Shown here piece by piece: positions 35,152 through 44,464 of a DNA stretch of 64,000 nucleotides. Below the pieces are notes generated by a model that had not been told where the DNA came from, ran no database searches, and worked only from the letters and a program-made list of their open reading frames with translations. A program made the translations under genes and the position numbers. This stretch comes from Phycisphaerales bacterium. GTDB lineage: Bacteria; Planctomycetota; Phycisphaerae; Phycisphaerales; UBA1924. The stretch is from NCBI GenBank assembly GCA_028279375.1, contig JANQNW010000015.1, positions 248,001-312,000 on the forward strand, written 5' to 3'. Numbering within the stretch: the first letter of the stretch is position 1; each line of letters opens with the position of its first letter.

Positions 35152-37130
35152 GGCGCGTCTCCGGCATCGAGATAGGTGTAGCCGCGCAGCCCCTCGTCGT
35201 AGAAACGATACAGATTGCGCGCTTCCTGAACGGTGAGGCGCTCATCCTGCACGGCTCGTTCGCAGTCCTTCTTCATCGAGCGGGCGAAGACGGCCGGATC
35301 ATGCTGCGTGTATGTGAGCACCTCGCTGATGGTGTCGCCCTCGACGAGGTCCTCGATATACCAGCGGCCACCGCGGATTCGAATATGCGCCGCGTGGGCG
35401 TCCCCGAAGAGGTTGTGAAGGTCGCCAAGCGTTTCCTGGTATGCGCCGACGAGAAAGACGCCGATGTAGTACGTCTCACCCTCGCGGAGCTGATGAAGTG
35501 GAAGAGAGCGTTCGACGGCGAGATCGCCGATGAACCGGTCGAGCTTGCCGTCGGAGTCGCAGGTGACATCCGCAAGCGCCGCTCGCACCGTCGGCGCTTC
35601 GTCGAGGCGATGAATCGGCATCACCGGGAAGAGCTGATCGACTGCCCAGCAATCCGGCAGCGACTGGAAGATGGAAAGATTGCAGAAGTACGTGTCTCGA
35701 AGGAGATCAGGGAGATCAGCAAGCGCCTCAGGCGCGTCGTCGCCGAGTGACTGCCGGCGCTCTTCGAGGATCATGCAGGTCGCCCAGTAGAGCTGATCAC
35801 AGATGGCGCGCGCTTCGAGCCTGAGGTAACCGAGGCTGTAGAGATGAAGCGATACCTCCCGCGCCTCCTGCGCGTCGTGATAGCACTCGACCAGATTCCC
35901 GTCGACCGCGGATTCAAACGCGGCGAGCAGATCGACCATCGGCTGCGGCGCCGGCTCGCCGGAGGACTCGACATAAGCGCGAACCGACTCCGGGTTGGCG
36001 CGTGCGGCGATGGCGCCGGGGCCGTTCGTTCCGAGCACATTGAAGATGAGCACGCTGCTGTAAGCGGTCATCGCCCGCCCACACTCAGTGACGATCACCG
36101 GATGATCAATGCCCTCCGCATCGCACACGGCGCCAACGCGATAAATGACATGGCTCGCGAACTCCTCGAGCGAGTAGTTCATCGAGGAGTCGGAGACGGC
36201 CCGGGCGCCTGTGTAGTCCACGCCGAGCCCGCCGCCCACGTCGAGGTAGTCAAGCGTCGCGCCGTGGCGCGAGATCTCGACGTACACGTGGCTGATTTCC
36301 GCGATGATCTGCTTCAGGGATCGGACGTCCTGCATCTGGCTGCCCGCGTGGCAATGCAGCAGCTTCAACTGATCAAGCGCGCCGCGATCGCGGAGCGTCG
36401 TCAGCATGCGCAACAGCTCGTCGGTCGCGAGGCCGAACTTCGAGCTGTCACCGGCCGAGGCGCCCCAGCGCCCGCTGCCACTGCTGGCCAGCTTGACGCG
36501 CACGCCAATTGAAACGCTGGCGTCGTGCTGCTCTGCAAGATCCAGCAGGAGATCGAGTTCGGAGAGATTCTCGATGACCGGAATGATCCGTCTTCCGAGT
36601 TTGCTCGCGAGCACGACAGTCTCGAGATACTGCCGGTCCTTGAACCCGTTGCAGATGATGAGTTGATCAGGCTCTCCGATCGTCAGGGCCAGGACCGCAA
36701 GCAGTTCCGGTTTCGAACCGACCTCGAGGCCGCTTCCGAATCGTTTTCCAAACTCGATGATCTCCGCGATCACCTCGTGCTGCTGATTCACCTTCACCGG
36801 ATAGACCGACTGATAGCCGCCCTTGTAGTCATTCTCCTGGATCGCGCCTGCGAACGCCTCGTGCAGCACACGCAGCCGATCGTCGAGAATGTCTGCGAAT
36901 CGCAGGAGCACCGGCGCTTGGATGCCGCGAGCATTGAGGCCCTGCACGATCTCATGCAGATCAACGCCGCGTCCCTCTTCGGCGCCCGGCCCGGCGACGA
37001 CACATCCGCGCTCATTCACACTGAAGTACCCATTGCTCCAGCGGTCAATGCGATACTGCTCGACGGCGTCGTCGATGGACCATGTTGCATGGACGCCCTG
37101 AGGCGCCGATGGGGACCATGTCTTCGTCAA
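35148..37130 (-). CDS. speA: Biosynthetic arginine decarboxylase
   Basis: PLP enzyme decarboxylating arginine to agmatine. The 660-residue protein has the PLP lysine K113 in SVYPVKVNQQHEVI, GLEVGSKPELLAVLAL, the long GSQMQDVRSLKQII region, LDVGGGLGVDYTGA, and the C-terminal catalytic segment with CDSDGKLDRF, matching E. coli-type SpeA. The start is TTG at 37128-37130, preceded by GGAG seven bases upstream; no in-frame ATG fits. Divergent from the DHS-like gene across 93 bp. Confidence 0.96.
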   Translation of the reverse strand: MTKTWSPSAPQGVHATWSIDDAVEQYRIDRWSNGYFSVNERGCVVAGPGAEEGRGVDLHEIVQGLNARGIQAPVLLRFADILDDRLRVLHEAFAGAIQENDYKGGYQSVYPVKVNQQHEVIAEIIEFGKRFGSGLEVGSKPELLAVLALTIGEPDQLIICNGFKDRQYLETVVLASKLGRRIIPVIENLSELDLLLDLAEQHDASVSIGVRVKLASSGSGRWGASAGDSSKFGLATDELLRMLTTLRDRGALDQLKLLHCHAGSQMQDVRSLKQIIAEISHVYVEISRHGATLDYLDVGGGLGVDYTGARAVSDSSMNYSLEEFASHVIYRVGAVCDAEGIDHPVIVTECGRAMTAYSSVLIFNVLGTNGPGAIAARANPESVRAYVESSGEPAPQPMVDLLAAFESAVDGNLVECYHDAQEAREVSLHLYSLGYLRLEARAICDQLYWATCMILEERRQSLGDDAPEALADLPDLLRDTYFCNLSIFQSLPDCWAVDQLFPVMPIHRLDEAPTVRAALADVTCDSDGKLDRFIGDLAVERSLPLHQLREGETYYIGVFLVGAYQETLGDLHNLFGDAHAAHIRIRGGRWYIEDLVEGDTISEVLTYTQHDPAVFARSMKKDCERAVQDERLTVQEARNLYRFYDEGLRGYTYLDAGDAP

Positions 37131-37223
37131 TCGTCATCTCCAGAAGGCAGGACTCACGCCGCCGGCCCGGCCGGCCGCACATTCTAAACTGGCGTCAAGT
37201 GAAGATCCTCCGGAGCAAGATCG

Positions 37224-38195
37224 ATGGGTTCACCAGTCAGGACATTCATCGGCGAGCACTTTCGCCGTTTCAACGCCGCGGCTCTTGTCGACGCGGCCCG
37301 GGCGTATGAACGCCATCTTGACGCCGGCGGCCGCATGATGGTCACCCTCGCCGGCGCCATGAGCACGGCGGAGCTCGGGCGATCGCTCGCGGAGATGATC
37401 CGTCAGGGCAAGGTGCATGCGATTACGTGCACCGGCGCCAATCTCGAAGAGGACGTCTTCAACCTCGTGGCCCACGAGCATTACGTGCGCGTCCCCGAGT
37501 ATCGAGACCTCACGCCGGCGGATGAGCAGGCGCTGCTCGGGCGCGGTCTGAATCGCGTGACGGACACCTGCATCCCTGAAGAGGAGGCCATGCGCCGGAT
37601 GGAGCATGTCCTCCTCGAACGCTGGAAGCGCGCCGACCGCGATAGCGAACGCAAACTCCCGCACGAGTTCTTCTTCGAGGCGCTCCGCGATGGTTCGCTT
37701 GAGTCGTCCTACCAGGCGGATCCGGCGAACTCATGGCTGCTCGCCGCGGCGCAGGCGGACCTGCCGATCATCGTGCCCGGCTGGGAGGACTCCACACTCG
37801 GCAACATCTTCGCGGCGCGCTGTGTCGATGGTTCGATCTCGACGCCAACGCTCATGCGCAGTGGTGTCGAATACATGATCGATCTTGTCTCGTGGTATCG
37901 CGAGACGGCGCCGAAGAACAGCGTCGGGTTCTTCCAGATTGGCGGCGGCATCGCCGGCGACTTCCCCATCTGCGCCGTGCCGCTGATTCGTCAGGACCTC
38001 GAGGATGACGTCCCGCTCTGGGGATATTTCTGCCAGATCAGCGACAGCACGACGAGCTACGGCTCCTACAGCGGCGCGGTGCCGAATGAGAAGATCACGT
38101 GGGAGAAACTCAGCGCGGAGACGCCACGTTTCATCATCGAGTCGGATGCGTCGATCGTGGCCCCGCTGATATTCGCGTGGGTCCTCGGCTGGTGA
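37224..38195 (+). CDS. Deoxyhypusine synthase family protein (bacterial DHS homologue)
   Basis: A 323-residue NAD-dependent enzyme of the DHS/homospermidine synthase family. Recognised by GGRMMVTLAGAMSTAELGRS, AITCTGANLEEDVFNLVAHE, IIVPGWEDSTLGNIFAARC, VGFFQIGGGIAGDFPICAVP and TPRFIIESDASIVAPLIFAW. The lysine that forms the enzyme-aminobutyl imine is kept (K295 in ITWEKL). Bacteria lack eIF5A, so it should act on a free polyamine, for example making homospermidine from putrescine. Its placement against speA-speB supports a polyamine role. GGAG precedes the ATG. Confidence 0.9.
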   Translation: MGSPVRTFIGEHFRRFNAAALVDAARAYERHLDAGGRMMVTLAGAMSTAELGRSLAEMIRQGKVHAITCTGANLEEDVFNLVAHEHYVRVPEYRDLTPADEQALLGRGLNRVTDTCIPEEEAMRRMEHVLLERWKRADRDSERKLPHEFFFEALRDGSLESSYQADPANSWLLAAAQADLPIIVPGWEDSTLGNIFAARCVDGSISTPTLMRSGVEYMIDLVSWYRETAPKNSVGFFQIGGGIAGDFPICAVPLIRQDLEDDVPLWGYFCQISDSTTSYGSYSGAVPNEKITWEKLSAETPRFIIESDASIVAPLIFAWVLGW

Positions 38196-38208
38196 ACTGG
38201 CGTCTTCG

Positions 38209-38676
38209 TCAGCCTCCGCGAAGATCGTCTCTGCGAAGCACCACGCCCTGAGTTCGCTGCGCCGCCGCCTGCGCGTCGCTCTCCGACGCGTACGCCGCGA
38301 CGCCGAACCCCATCGGCGTGTGCAGCTCGGCGCTCTTCACGTAGAACGCCTCGCCCGCCGCGATCCATTCGAGCGTGGCGGCGTCCTTGACGAACCACAG
38401 CGCGCTTGTCGCATCTTCGAAGCCGAGGTCCTCCAGCGTGAGCTCCAGCATCTCGCCGACATCGTCGAAGGCGTATTTCTCGACGCGGCCGTCCCGCTCG
38501 ACGACCAGTCCGGATGCGTAGCGCTCATCCGACACGATCATGCTGCAGGCGACGCAGACATCCTGCCCCAGGTGAAGCGTCGGGGGCGTGCGCGGATCCT
38601 CGTCTTCACAGCCGGCGGTCAGCAGAACCGGAGTGGCGAGCACGAGGGTCAGCACGAGACGACGGACGCTGCTCAT
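38209..38676 (-). CDS. nosL: NosL copper-chaperone lipoprotein
   Basis: Outer-face lipoprotein that delivers Cu(I) to NosZ. The 155-residue protein has a signal peptide ending in LLTAGC (lipidated C23) and the NosL copper motif CVACSMIVSDERYA with C44 and M46. The body YAFDDVGEMLELTL and AGEAFYVKSAELHTPMGFGV fits the family. Its ATG overlaps the nosY stop by four bases; it is the last gene of the nos operon. Confidence 0.95.
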   Translation of the reverse strand: MSSVRRLVLTLVLATPVLLTAGCEDEDPRTPPTLHLGQDVCVACSMIVSDERYASGLVVERDGRVEKYAFDDVGEMLELTLEDLGFEDATSALWFVKDAATLEWIAAGEAFYVKSAELHTPMGFGVAAYASESDAQAAAQRTQGVVLRRDDLRGG

Positions 38677-39557
38677 AGCGGCCGCCTCGTGAAGATCCAC
38701 ATCGCGGCGCCAAGCGGAATGACCACCCAGGCGACGAGCGACGCGATCAGGATCGGCACGAGCCATGGGCCGAGCGTCTGCACGGCGTAGAGCCCCGCCG
38801 GGCCGAGCAGGTCCAGTGTCGTGTCGAATCCGGAGATGGACGCGAGCTTGAACGCCTGCACCGGATTGGCGATGGCGCCGATCAGCATCTCGCTTGCGCG
38901 CATGCGGAAGAGAATCGTCGCGCCCATGAGCCCGAGATCGCTCAGGAAGACGACGCCCAGCCATGTGAAAACGGCGACGCCCAGCGCGGCGCTGGCGCGC
39001 CGGACGATCGTCGCGATCAGCATGCCCAGCGCGAGCATGATGAGGGCGAGCAGGACGGTGAGCGCGGCGAGACGCAGGAAGATCCAGCCGTCGGCGTCGC
39101 CTGCGGAGCGCGCGAGCATGGCGGCGCTGGCGCCGAAGCCGATGGCGATCGCGCCGGCGAAGGCGGCGCCCTGGCCGATGAACTTGGCGAGGAGCACCTC
39201 GGTGCGGCTGACCGGCTGCGCCAGCATGTACGCCAGCGTTCCATGTTCGCGCTCGCCGGTGAGATTCATGGCGCCGAGCGTGAGGCCCATGAGCGGCACG
39301 ATCAACAGCACGAGATTCACGAGGCCGGCGGCGGTCTTGCCGAACCCGGCAAGGCCCGACATGCCCGAGCCAAGCTGCGAGAGATACGCCATGCCGACGG
39401 CGATCGCGGCAAAGGCGACCGCATACAGAATGAACCAGCGATTGCGAAGCGCATCACGAAGCTCGCGCCGTATCAACGTGCGTAGAGCGCGAACTTCAAT
39501 CGGGCGTTCCTTCCGGCGCCATGCCGTCAGCGGTGAGAATATGGAGAGCGCAGTCAT
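38673..39557 (-). CDS. nosY: NosY ABC transporter permease
   Basis: Membrane subunit of the NosDFY complex needed to build the copper-sulfide CuZ centre of NosZ. The 294-residue protein has about six membrane helices, and the ABC-2 type start ALRTLIRRELRDALRNRWFI, then TGEREHGTLAYMLAQPVSRT, the conserved NosY coupling segment. Overlaps nosF and nosL by four bases each. Confidence 0.94.
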   Translation of the reverse strand: MTALSIFSPLTAWRRKERPIEVRALRTLIRRELRDALRNRWFILYAVAFAAIAVGMAYLSQLGSGMSGLAGFGKTAAGLVNLVLLIVPLMGLTLGAMNLTGEREHGTLAYMLAQPVSRTEVLLAKFIGQGAAFAGAIAIGFGASAAMLARSAGDADGWIFLRLAALTVLLALIMLALGMLIATIVRRASAALGVAVFTWLGVVFLSDLGLMGATILFRMRASEMLIGAIANPVQAFKLASISGFDTTLDLLGPAGLYAVQTLGPWLVPILIASLVAWVVIPLGAAMWIFTRRPL

Positions 39558-40273
39558 GCCTTGGCTCCTCCTTCCACGTTCACCTGAACCTGCGACGCAG
39601 ATTGCGTGAACGGAATGGAGTCTCGAGGCTTCGGTGGATCGGCGACCTCAATGCGCTTGATGCGTCCGGACTCCATCATCACGACACGGTCAGCGATGGA
39701 CTTCACTTCCTCAGGACGATGCGATGTGAAGAGAATCGTCTTGCCCTGGGCTCTCAGTTCGGAGAGGCGCGCGAGGAGTTCGACGCGGGCGTCCGCATCC
39801 AGGCTGGAGGTCGGCTCGTCGAGAATGAGGGCTGGCGGATCCGTGAGCAGCGCGACTTCAAGGGAGAGGCGCTGACGCATACCGCCGGAGAGTTCGCGCA
39901 CGCGCTTGCGCCGGTGCTCCGTCAGCGAAGCGTTTTCGATTGCTCTGGAGCAGGCGTCGCGATTCGCGCCCCGCAGTCTGGCGAAGAATGCGACGGCCTC
40001 CCGCACGCGCATATCCGCCTCGAGCGCCGGCTCTTGCGGGACATATCCCACGCGCCGGCGCGCTGCGCGCCCGTGCGTGCGCACGTTGGCGCCGTCGATG
40101 GCCGCGTGGCCCTTGAAGGGAATGAGCCCCAGAGCGCATCGGATGAGTGTCGTCTTGCCCGCGCCATTCGGGCCCCAGAGGGCGACCGCTTCACCCGGGA
40201 CGAGATCCAGTGAGACGTCGTCGAGGGCGTGGTAGCGTCCGAAACGTTTGGAGATGTTCTTGAGATTGATCAT
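39554..40273 (-). CDS. nosF: NosF ABC transporter ATPase
   Basis: ATPase of the NosDFY complex. The 239 residues contain Walker A GPNGAGKTTLIR, the signature LSGGMRQRLSLEVALL, Walker B ALILDEPTSSLDADARVELL and the switch histidine in LFTSHRPEEV. An extra C-terminal tail is present. Starts 24 bp after nosD; overlaps nosY by four bases (ATGA). Confidence 0.95.
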   Translation of the reverse strand: MINLKNISKRFGRYHALDDVSLDLVPGEAVALWGPNGAGKTTLIRCALGLIPFKGHAAIDGANVRTHGRAARRRVGYVPQEPALEADMRVREAVAFFARLRGANRDACSRAIENASLTEHRRKRVRELSGGMRQRLSLEVALLTDPPALILDEPTSSLDADARVELLARLSELRAQGKTILFTSHRPEEVKSIADRVVMMESGRIKRIEVADPPKPRDSIPFTQSASQVQVNVEGGAKA

Positions 40274-40297
40274 GGTGAACGTCTGATCAGGGTTGAT

Positions 40298-41653
40298 TCA
40301 GGAGGGCGCCGAGACGGGGCGGGCGCCGACGATGAGACAGGTGAGCCCTGCCGCGAGGAGGATGAGCGCGCTGGGCCACGCGGGGGCTCGCGCAGCGCGC
40401 GGGCGTGCGGTGGCGTGGATTTCGGGCGGGCCGCTCAGTGGATGGTCGTCCTGCACACGCGGCGTGGGTGATACGATGGGGAATGCGCGCGCCGCCATGT
40501 CCACAGCGAGTTGCGCTGGACTGAAGAGAAACAACCTGAGTCGTGGCTCGCGGTCCATCAACGCTTCGAAGAGATCCTCGGACTTGTAGGGAAGGTCGCC
40601 GAGACCGTCATCGTCGAGATCGAAGCCGCGATAGTCGCTCCACCAGTTGCCGACTCCTTCGACGCTGAAATCGTTGCCCCTGAAGTTTCCCGTGCCGAGC
40701 ACCCCGACCTGCTCGACGTTGTCGAGGAATGCGTTCTCCGTGAACTGATTGCGCTTCACCGAGGGCATGAACGCCAACCCGATGTCGTTGTAGGCGAAGA
40801 GATTCCGCCGGTAGAGATGCTTCAGATCAACGTTCGACGGCGAGTTGTCGACATGCAGACCAATGCGATTGCTCAGGAAGAGATTGTCTTCAGCGAGCAG
40901 GCCGTCCATGTCCTTGAGACCGACACCGAAACCACTGGGGCCGCGATTGCGCGCGAATACATTGCCACGGAGCGTCAGGTCGCTGCTGTACATCAGGAAT
41001 GCGCCGACGGAGTTGTCCTCGATGACGTTGTCTTCAAGGATGTTCTCGTCGCTGTACATGAAGTGCATGCCGTAGCGACCGTGCGAGACGTGGTTCCGCC
41101 GGATGATCGTCCCCTTGGAGAACCACATGACAGCGTCGCGACTGCCGGTGATCTCGTTGTCCTCGATCACGCAGTCGGGGCTCTGCCAGAGCCGGATGGC
41201 GTCTCCGCGACGCGGATGCGGCAGGTCCTTTCCACCGATGATGTTGCCCTTGAGATGGCTGCCATCGGCGCGCTTGAGGTAGATGCCGAAGAGGACGTCC
41301 TCCAGCGTGTTGAAGCGGATGACGCAGCGCGGCGCTGTGACCGCGATGGCCGAGTTCTCCTGATCGAGGCTCTTGCCTGTGTTGCGGATCGTGAAGCCCT
41401 CGATGGTGACATCGGGCGCCGTGACCTCGACGATCGTTCCATCGCCGCCGCCGTCGATGATGGCGCCGTCACTGGCGCGCAGCGTCATCGGGCGATCGAT
41501 CACGATGGGCCCCGAGTATTTACCTGGAGGCACGCGCAGGACGTCGCCTTCATTCGCCGTTCGAATCGCCGCATGAAGATCGAACGCCTCGGCTCGAGCT
41601 TCGAGCGCGACCGCTGCGAGCGCCGCCAGGATCGCTGCGAGAATCCGTGTCAC
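40298..41653 (-). CDS. nosD: NosD periplasmic maturation protein
   Basis: Beta-helix protein of the NosDFY complex that helps build CuZ. The 451-residue protein has a signal peptide (ILAAILAALAAVALEARA), the NosD start region LHAAIRTANEGDVLRVPPGK, then many right-handed beta-helix rungs (for example GIYLKRADGSHLKGNIIGG, SRDAVMWFSKGTIIRRNHV, GYGMHFMYSDEN-like GRYGMHFMYSDENILEDNVI) and the family segment EGVGNWWSDYRGFDLDDDG. A C-terminal membrane helix follows. Start is GTG at 41651-41653, overlapping the upstream stop by GTGA and preceded by GGAG. Confidence 0.95.
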   Translation of the reverse strand: MTRILAAILAALAAVALEARAEAFDLHAAIRTANEGDVLRVPPGKYSGPIVIDRPMTLRASDGAIIDGGGDGTIVEVTAPDVTIEGFTIRNTGKSLDQENSAIAVTAPRCVIRFNTLEDVLFGIYLKRADGSHLKGNIIGGKDLPHPRRGDAIRLWQSPDCVIEDNEITGSRDAVMWFSKGTIIRRNHVSHGRYGMHFMYSDENILEDNVIEDNSVGAFLMYSSDLTLRGNVFARNRGPSGFGVGLKDMDGLLAEDNLFLSNRIGLHVDNSPSNVDLKHLYRRNLFAYNDIGLAFMPSVKRNQFTENAFLDNVEQVGVLGTGNFRGNDFSVEGVGNWWSDYRGFDLDDDGLGDLPYKSEDLFEALMDREPRLRLFLFSPAQLAVDMAARAFPIVSPTPRVQDDHPLSGPPEIHATARPRAARAPAWPSALILLAAGLTCLIVGARPVSAPS

Positions 41654-42312
41654 GTCGTCACCGGCTCCTTCAGATCGTGCAGCGGCCTGTAGGCCCTTCG
41701 GTGGAGCACCAGGCCGACGATCGTGAGCAACGAGGCGCACCATGCGAGGAGAAGTCCAGGGCCCATCGACGCAATCGTCTTGAACTGTCCGATCACGCCG
41801 ACGCCGAGGACGGGCGGTGTGAACGGCTTGATGGAGCTCGAGAGCGGCGCTGCGGGATCCAGATTCTGACCGAACGTATGCATCCAGAAATGCAGGTCGA
41901 TCAGAAAGAAGGCTGGGAAGACGATCACCGGAAGCACGATGAGCGCGGCCCACTTGGTGTGGATGTAGAGCGCGCCCTCGATCGCGATCACGAGCACGAT
42001 CAGCATCGCAATCGAGAGCGTGCGTTCGAGTTGAGCGGCGTCCTCAAGAGGACGCATGCCGATGTAGTGATTGAGCCCGTCGATCTCGGCGACGTCGCCG
42101 ACCAGTCGGTTGACGTACGCCTCCACGTGCAGCCCGTCGGGATACTGCGGCGCCTGCAGCTCCATCATCCAGTATGGAAGGAAGATGGAGACGAGCAGGC
42201 AGAGTCGCGCGATGCTGAGCACGACTCCCGGCGCCAGATAATGAAAGCGGCGTCGGCGCAGCTCCTCGATGGGCACACGCGGTCCGATGAAGGTTTCAAT
42301 CAGGCCGGCCAT
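41650..42312 (-). CDS. NosB-like multi-spanning membrane protein
   Basis: A 220-residue protein with about five membrane helices (LAPGVVLSIARLCLLVSIFL, LSIAMLIVLVIAIEGALYI, ALIVLPVIVFPAFFLIDLHF, LLAWCASLLTIVGLVLH). Histidines in NHYIGM and LHFWMHTFGQN near the membrane could bind metal or haem. The gene lies between nosZ and nosD, the place of nosB in clade II nos clusters such as that of Wolinella. The NosB name rests on position and topology. AAGGAG precedes the ATG at 42310-42312. Its role is unknown. Confidence 0.7.
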   Translation of the reverse strand: MAGLIETFIGPRVPIEELRRRRFHYLAPGVVLSIARLCLLVSIFLPYWMMELQAPQYPDGLHVEAYVNRLVGDVAEIDGLNHYIGMRPLEDAAQLERTLSIAMLIVLVIAIEGALYIHTKWAALIVLPVIVFPAFFLIDLHFWMHTFGQNLDPAAPLSSSIKPFTPPVLGVGVIGQFKTIASMGPGLLLAWCASLLTIVGLVLHRRAYRPLHDLKEPVTT

Positions 42313-42343
42313 GAAGCGGGCTCCTTCTGAAGACGCCGGGGCG

Positions 42344-44371
42344 TCAGTTGGGCTCGACAAGGAAGTAGCCCATCATCTCAAGATGGAGCGCCGAGCAGAA
42401 CTCTGAGCAGTAGAAGGGGAACGTGCCCGCCTGATCGGCGACGAACTCGAACTGGATGTACTCACCCGGCTCGAGACTGAGGTTGATGTTGTAGGCCGGC
42501 AGCGCGAAGCCGTGTGTCGAGTCCTGAGCGCGCTCGACGCTCGTCAGGCGCCAGATGACGCGATCGCCCTGCTTGACCTTGACATGCTCCGGATTGAAGT
42601 GACTGCGAATGGCGGTCATGTTGACCGTGACCGTGTTGCCATTGCGCGTGATGCCCTCCTGGCCGGCCCTCGGCGCGTTGGGATCGACGCGCTGATGCAC
42701 GGGGTCCCAACCGATCTCCGGATAGACGAGCCACGGATCGAGTTTGTCCGCCTTGATGATCTGGGCGTAGTGGGGCTCGCCGAATCCGACGGGCATGTCG
42801 TAAAGCAGCTGCATCGAGTCGCCTTGATCCGCGATGTCGACGAGCTGGAAGTTCTGCGGCAGCAGCGGACCCGTCGGGAAGAAGCGATCGATCGACCACT
42901 TGTTGAGCGAGACCAGGTACTTGCCGTCCGGACTGGCGGTGTCGCCTTCGGCGGCCGAGATGTGGCCGACGTTGTAATGCACGTTTACTTTGCCGACGAG
43001 CGACCAGTCCGGCTCAGGATTGAGCTTGCCGGCCTCGCCGCCGAGCGCCCATCGAGCCACAGCAGGCTCGAGGAAGAGCGACGTGTACGCGTAGCCCTGG
43101 TCGTCGAACTGCGTGTGCAGCGGTCCGAGGCCGACTTCGATCTGCGCGACCGTGCAGTCGTCGAAGTCGAGGATCGGCACGCCGTACTGGTCCTGCGTGT
43201 AGCCGCCGCCGGCGATGGCTTCCTGGATTTCATTGAATCCGTAGATCGTCACATGCGGATCGAGCTTGCCCGAAACAACGATGTAGTTGCCGTCCGGCGA
43301 GATGTCGACGCCATGCGGACTCTTCGGCTCTGGGATGAAGTAGAGAAGACCCTCATCGACGGCCGTCTGCGTCTCGATGACGGGGAAGCCCGCGACCTCG
43401 CGCGTCTTGCCGGCGTTGTACGTTGCGATGGCCTTTTCGAAGTTGATGACGTGCAGATAGTCGTTGTCGCGCTGGCTGACGCCGGCTTCAAAGGGCGGGT
43501 TGCCCGACTCGATGCCGCCGGTGGCGAGCTCGGTGTTGATCGAGTTTCCGAAGATCCATCCCTCGCTGACGAACTTGCCGGCGTCGAAGAGATCCTGCCA
43601 ATAGGGGGGCAGCTCCATCGCGAAGGACTTGTCCGTCAGGATGCGCCCGCTTGCGCGGTCGAATTTCCAGAACGTGACGTAGCCGCGATAGGAGTTGTTG
43701 TAATCCTCGATGGGCGCGTATTCCCAACCGAGGGGCGAGCCGTACTGTCCGCCCTCGATGACCCACTCGGTGTCAGGCGTGACGAAGCAGCCGCCGTGGT
43801 CGCTCAACGAGAGCGGGTTCTTCACGATCTGCTTGGTCTCGAAATCCTTGAGGTCGATCACGGCGATGCGCGCGTTCGCTTTGTCATTGATGAAGCAGAA
43901 CTCGCCGTCGTAATCGCCGTTGGTCTCGCTGAGCGCCGGATGATGCGTGTCCGCCCAGAGGACGTCCCGGCCGTTCACCTTGCCCTCGTCGAGGATTTCG
44001 TTGCCGGCGCCGAAGCCCCAGCCCTGCCATGACTCGGGCGTGAAGACGGCGACGGTGCGCAGCAGGCGCATCGACGGCACGCCGATGAGAAAGAGCTGTC
44101 CGCTGTGTCCGCCGGACGAGAACATGATGTAGTCGTCGTGGCGACCGGAGGGGAGATACGTCTTGGCCGCGGCGATCAGATCGTCCGGCGTGAGATTGCG
44201 CTCGCGCGCGACCTGTTCGAGCGTTCCATTGGCGCCCGTGGCGCGCGAGGTCGAGACATTGGATGTTTGCGCATCTGCGCGCTGACGCGCAGGGCGTTCG
44301 CCTTCGCTGCACGAGGCGAGCAGGGCGGTGGCCGTGAGCCCGACGCCCAAGAGTGAGAGTGCCCTCTTCAT
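42344..44371 (-). CDS. nosZ: Nitrous oxide reductase, clade II (Sec-exported)
   Basis: Periplasmic copper enzyme reducing N2O to N2. The 675-residue protein carries a Sec/lipobox signal (ATALLASC, lipidation at C21) instead of the Tat signal of clade I. Most of the protein is the seven-bladed propeller with CuZ histidines in DTHHPALS, SDHGG, SPHGVD, LHTQF, NVGH and EPHYAQI. The C-terminal cupredoxin has the CuA set: H in STHGF, and C/C/H/M in CSEFCSALHLEMMGY. The lipobox suggests membrane tethering. Second gene of the operon, after a cytochrome c. Confidence 0.97.
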   Translation of the reverse strand: MKRALSLLGVGLTATALLASCSEGERPARQRADAQTSNVSTSRATGANGTLEQVARERNLTPDDLIAAAKTYLPSGRHDDYIMFSSGGHSGQLFLIGVPSMRLLRTVAVFTPESWQGWGFGAGNEILDEGKVNGRDVLWADTHHPALSETNGDYDGEFCFINDKANARIAVIDLKDFETKQIVKNPLSLSDHGGCFVTPDTEWVIEGGQYGSPLGWEYAPIEDYNNSYRGYVTFWKFDRASGRILTDKSFAMELPPYWQDLFDAGKFVSEGWIFGNSINTELATGGIESGNPPFEAGVSQRDNDYLHVINFEKAIATYNAGKTREVAGFPVIETQTAVDEGLLYFIPEPKSPHGVDISPDGNYIVVSGKLDPHVTIYGFNEIQEAIAGGGYTQDQYGVPILDFDDCTVAQIEVGLGPLHTQFDDQGYAYTSLFLEPAVARWALGGEAGKLNPEPDWSLVGKVNVHYNVGHISAAEGDTASPDGKYLVSLNKWSIDRFFPTGPLLPQNFQLVDIADQGDSMQLLYDMPVGFGEPHYAQIIKADKLDPWLVYPEIGWDPVHQRVDPNAPRAGQEGITRNGNTVTVNMTAIRSHFNPEHVKVKQGDRVIWRLTSVERAQDSTHGFALPAYNINLSLEPGEYIQFEFVADQAGTFPFYCSEFCSALHLEMMGYFLVEPN

Positions 44372-44464
44372 GATTGAATCCTTCGAATCGGAGTTTGAGA
44401 ATCTGTTGAGCGGCGAACTTGTCGCCGGGGAAGATCTGGTGTGCGCGCGTGAGAGCGCGCTGCG

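Noticed and set aside
41654-41953. Longer nosD frame starting at 41953
   Set aside because: It overlaps the NosB-like gene by 300 bases and would place the signal peptide in the interior; the GTG at 41653 fits better.
42512-44032. 506-codon plus-strand frame opposite nosZ
   Set aside because: Antisense shadow of nosZ, with no recognisable motif or ribosome site.
44372-44464. GC hairpin between cytochrome c and nosZ as terminator
   Set aside because: The arms are only about five bp and no T-run follows; both genes are most likely on one transcript.
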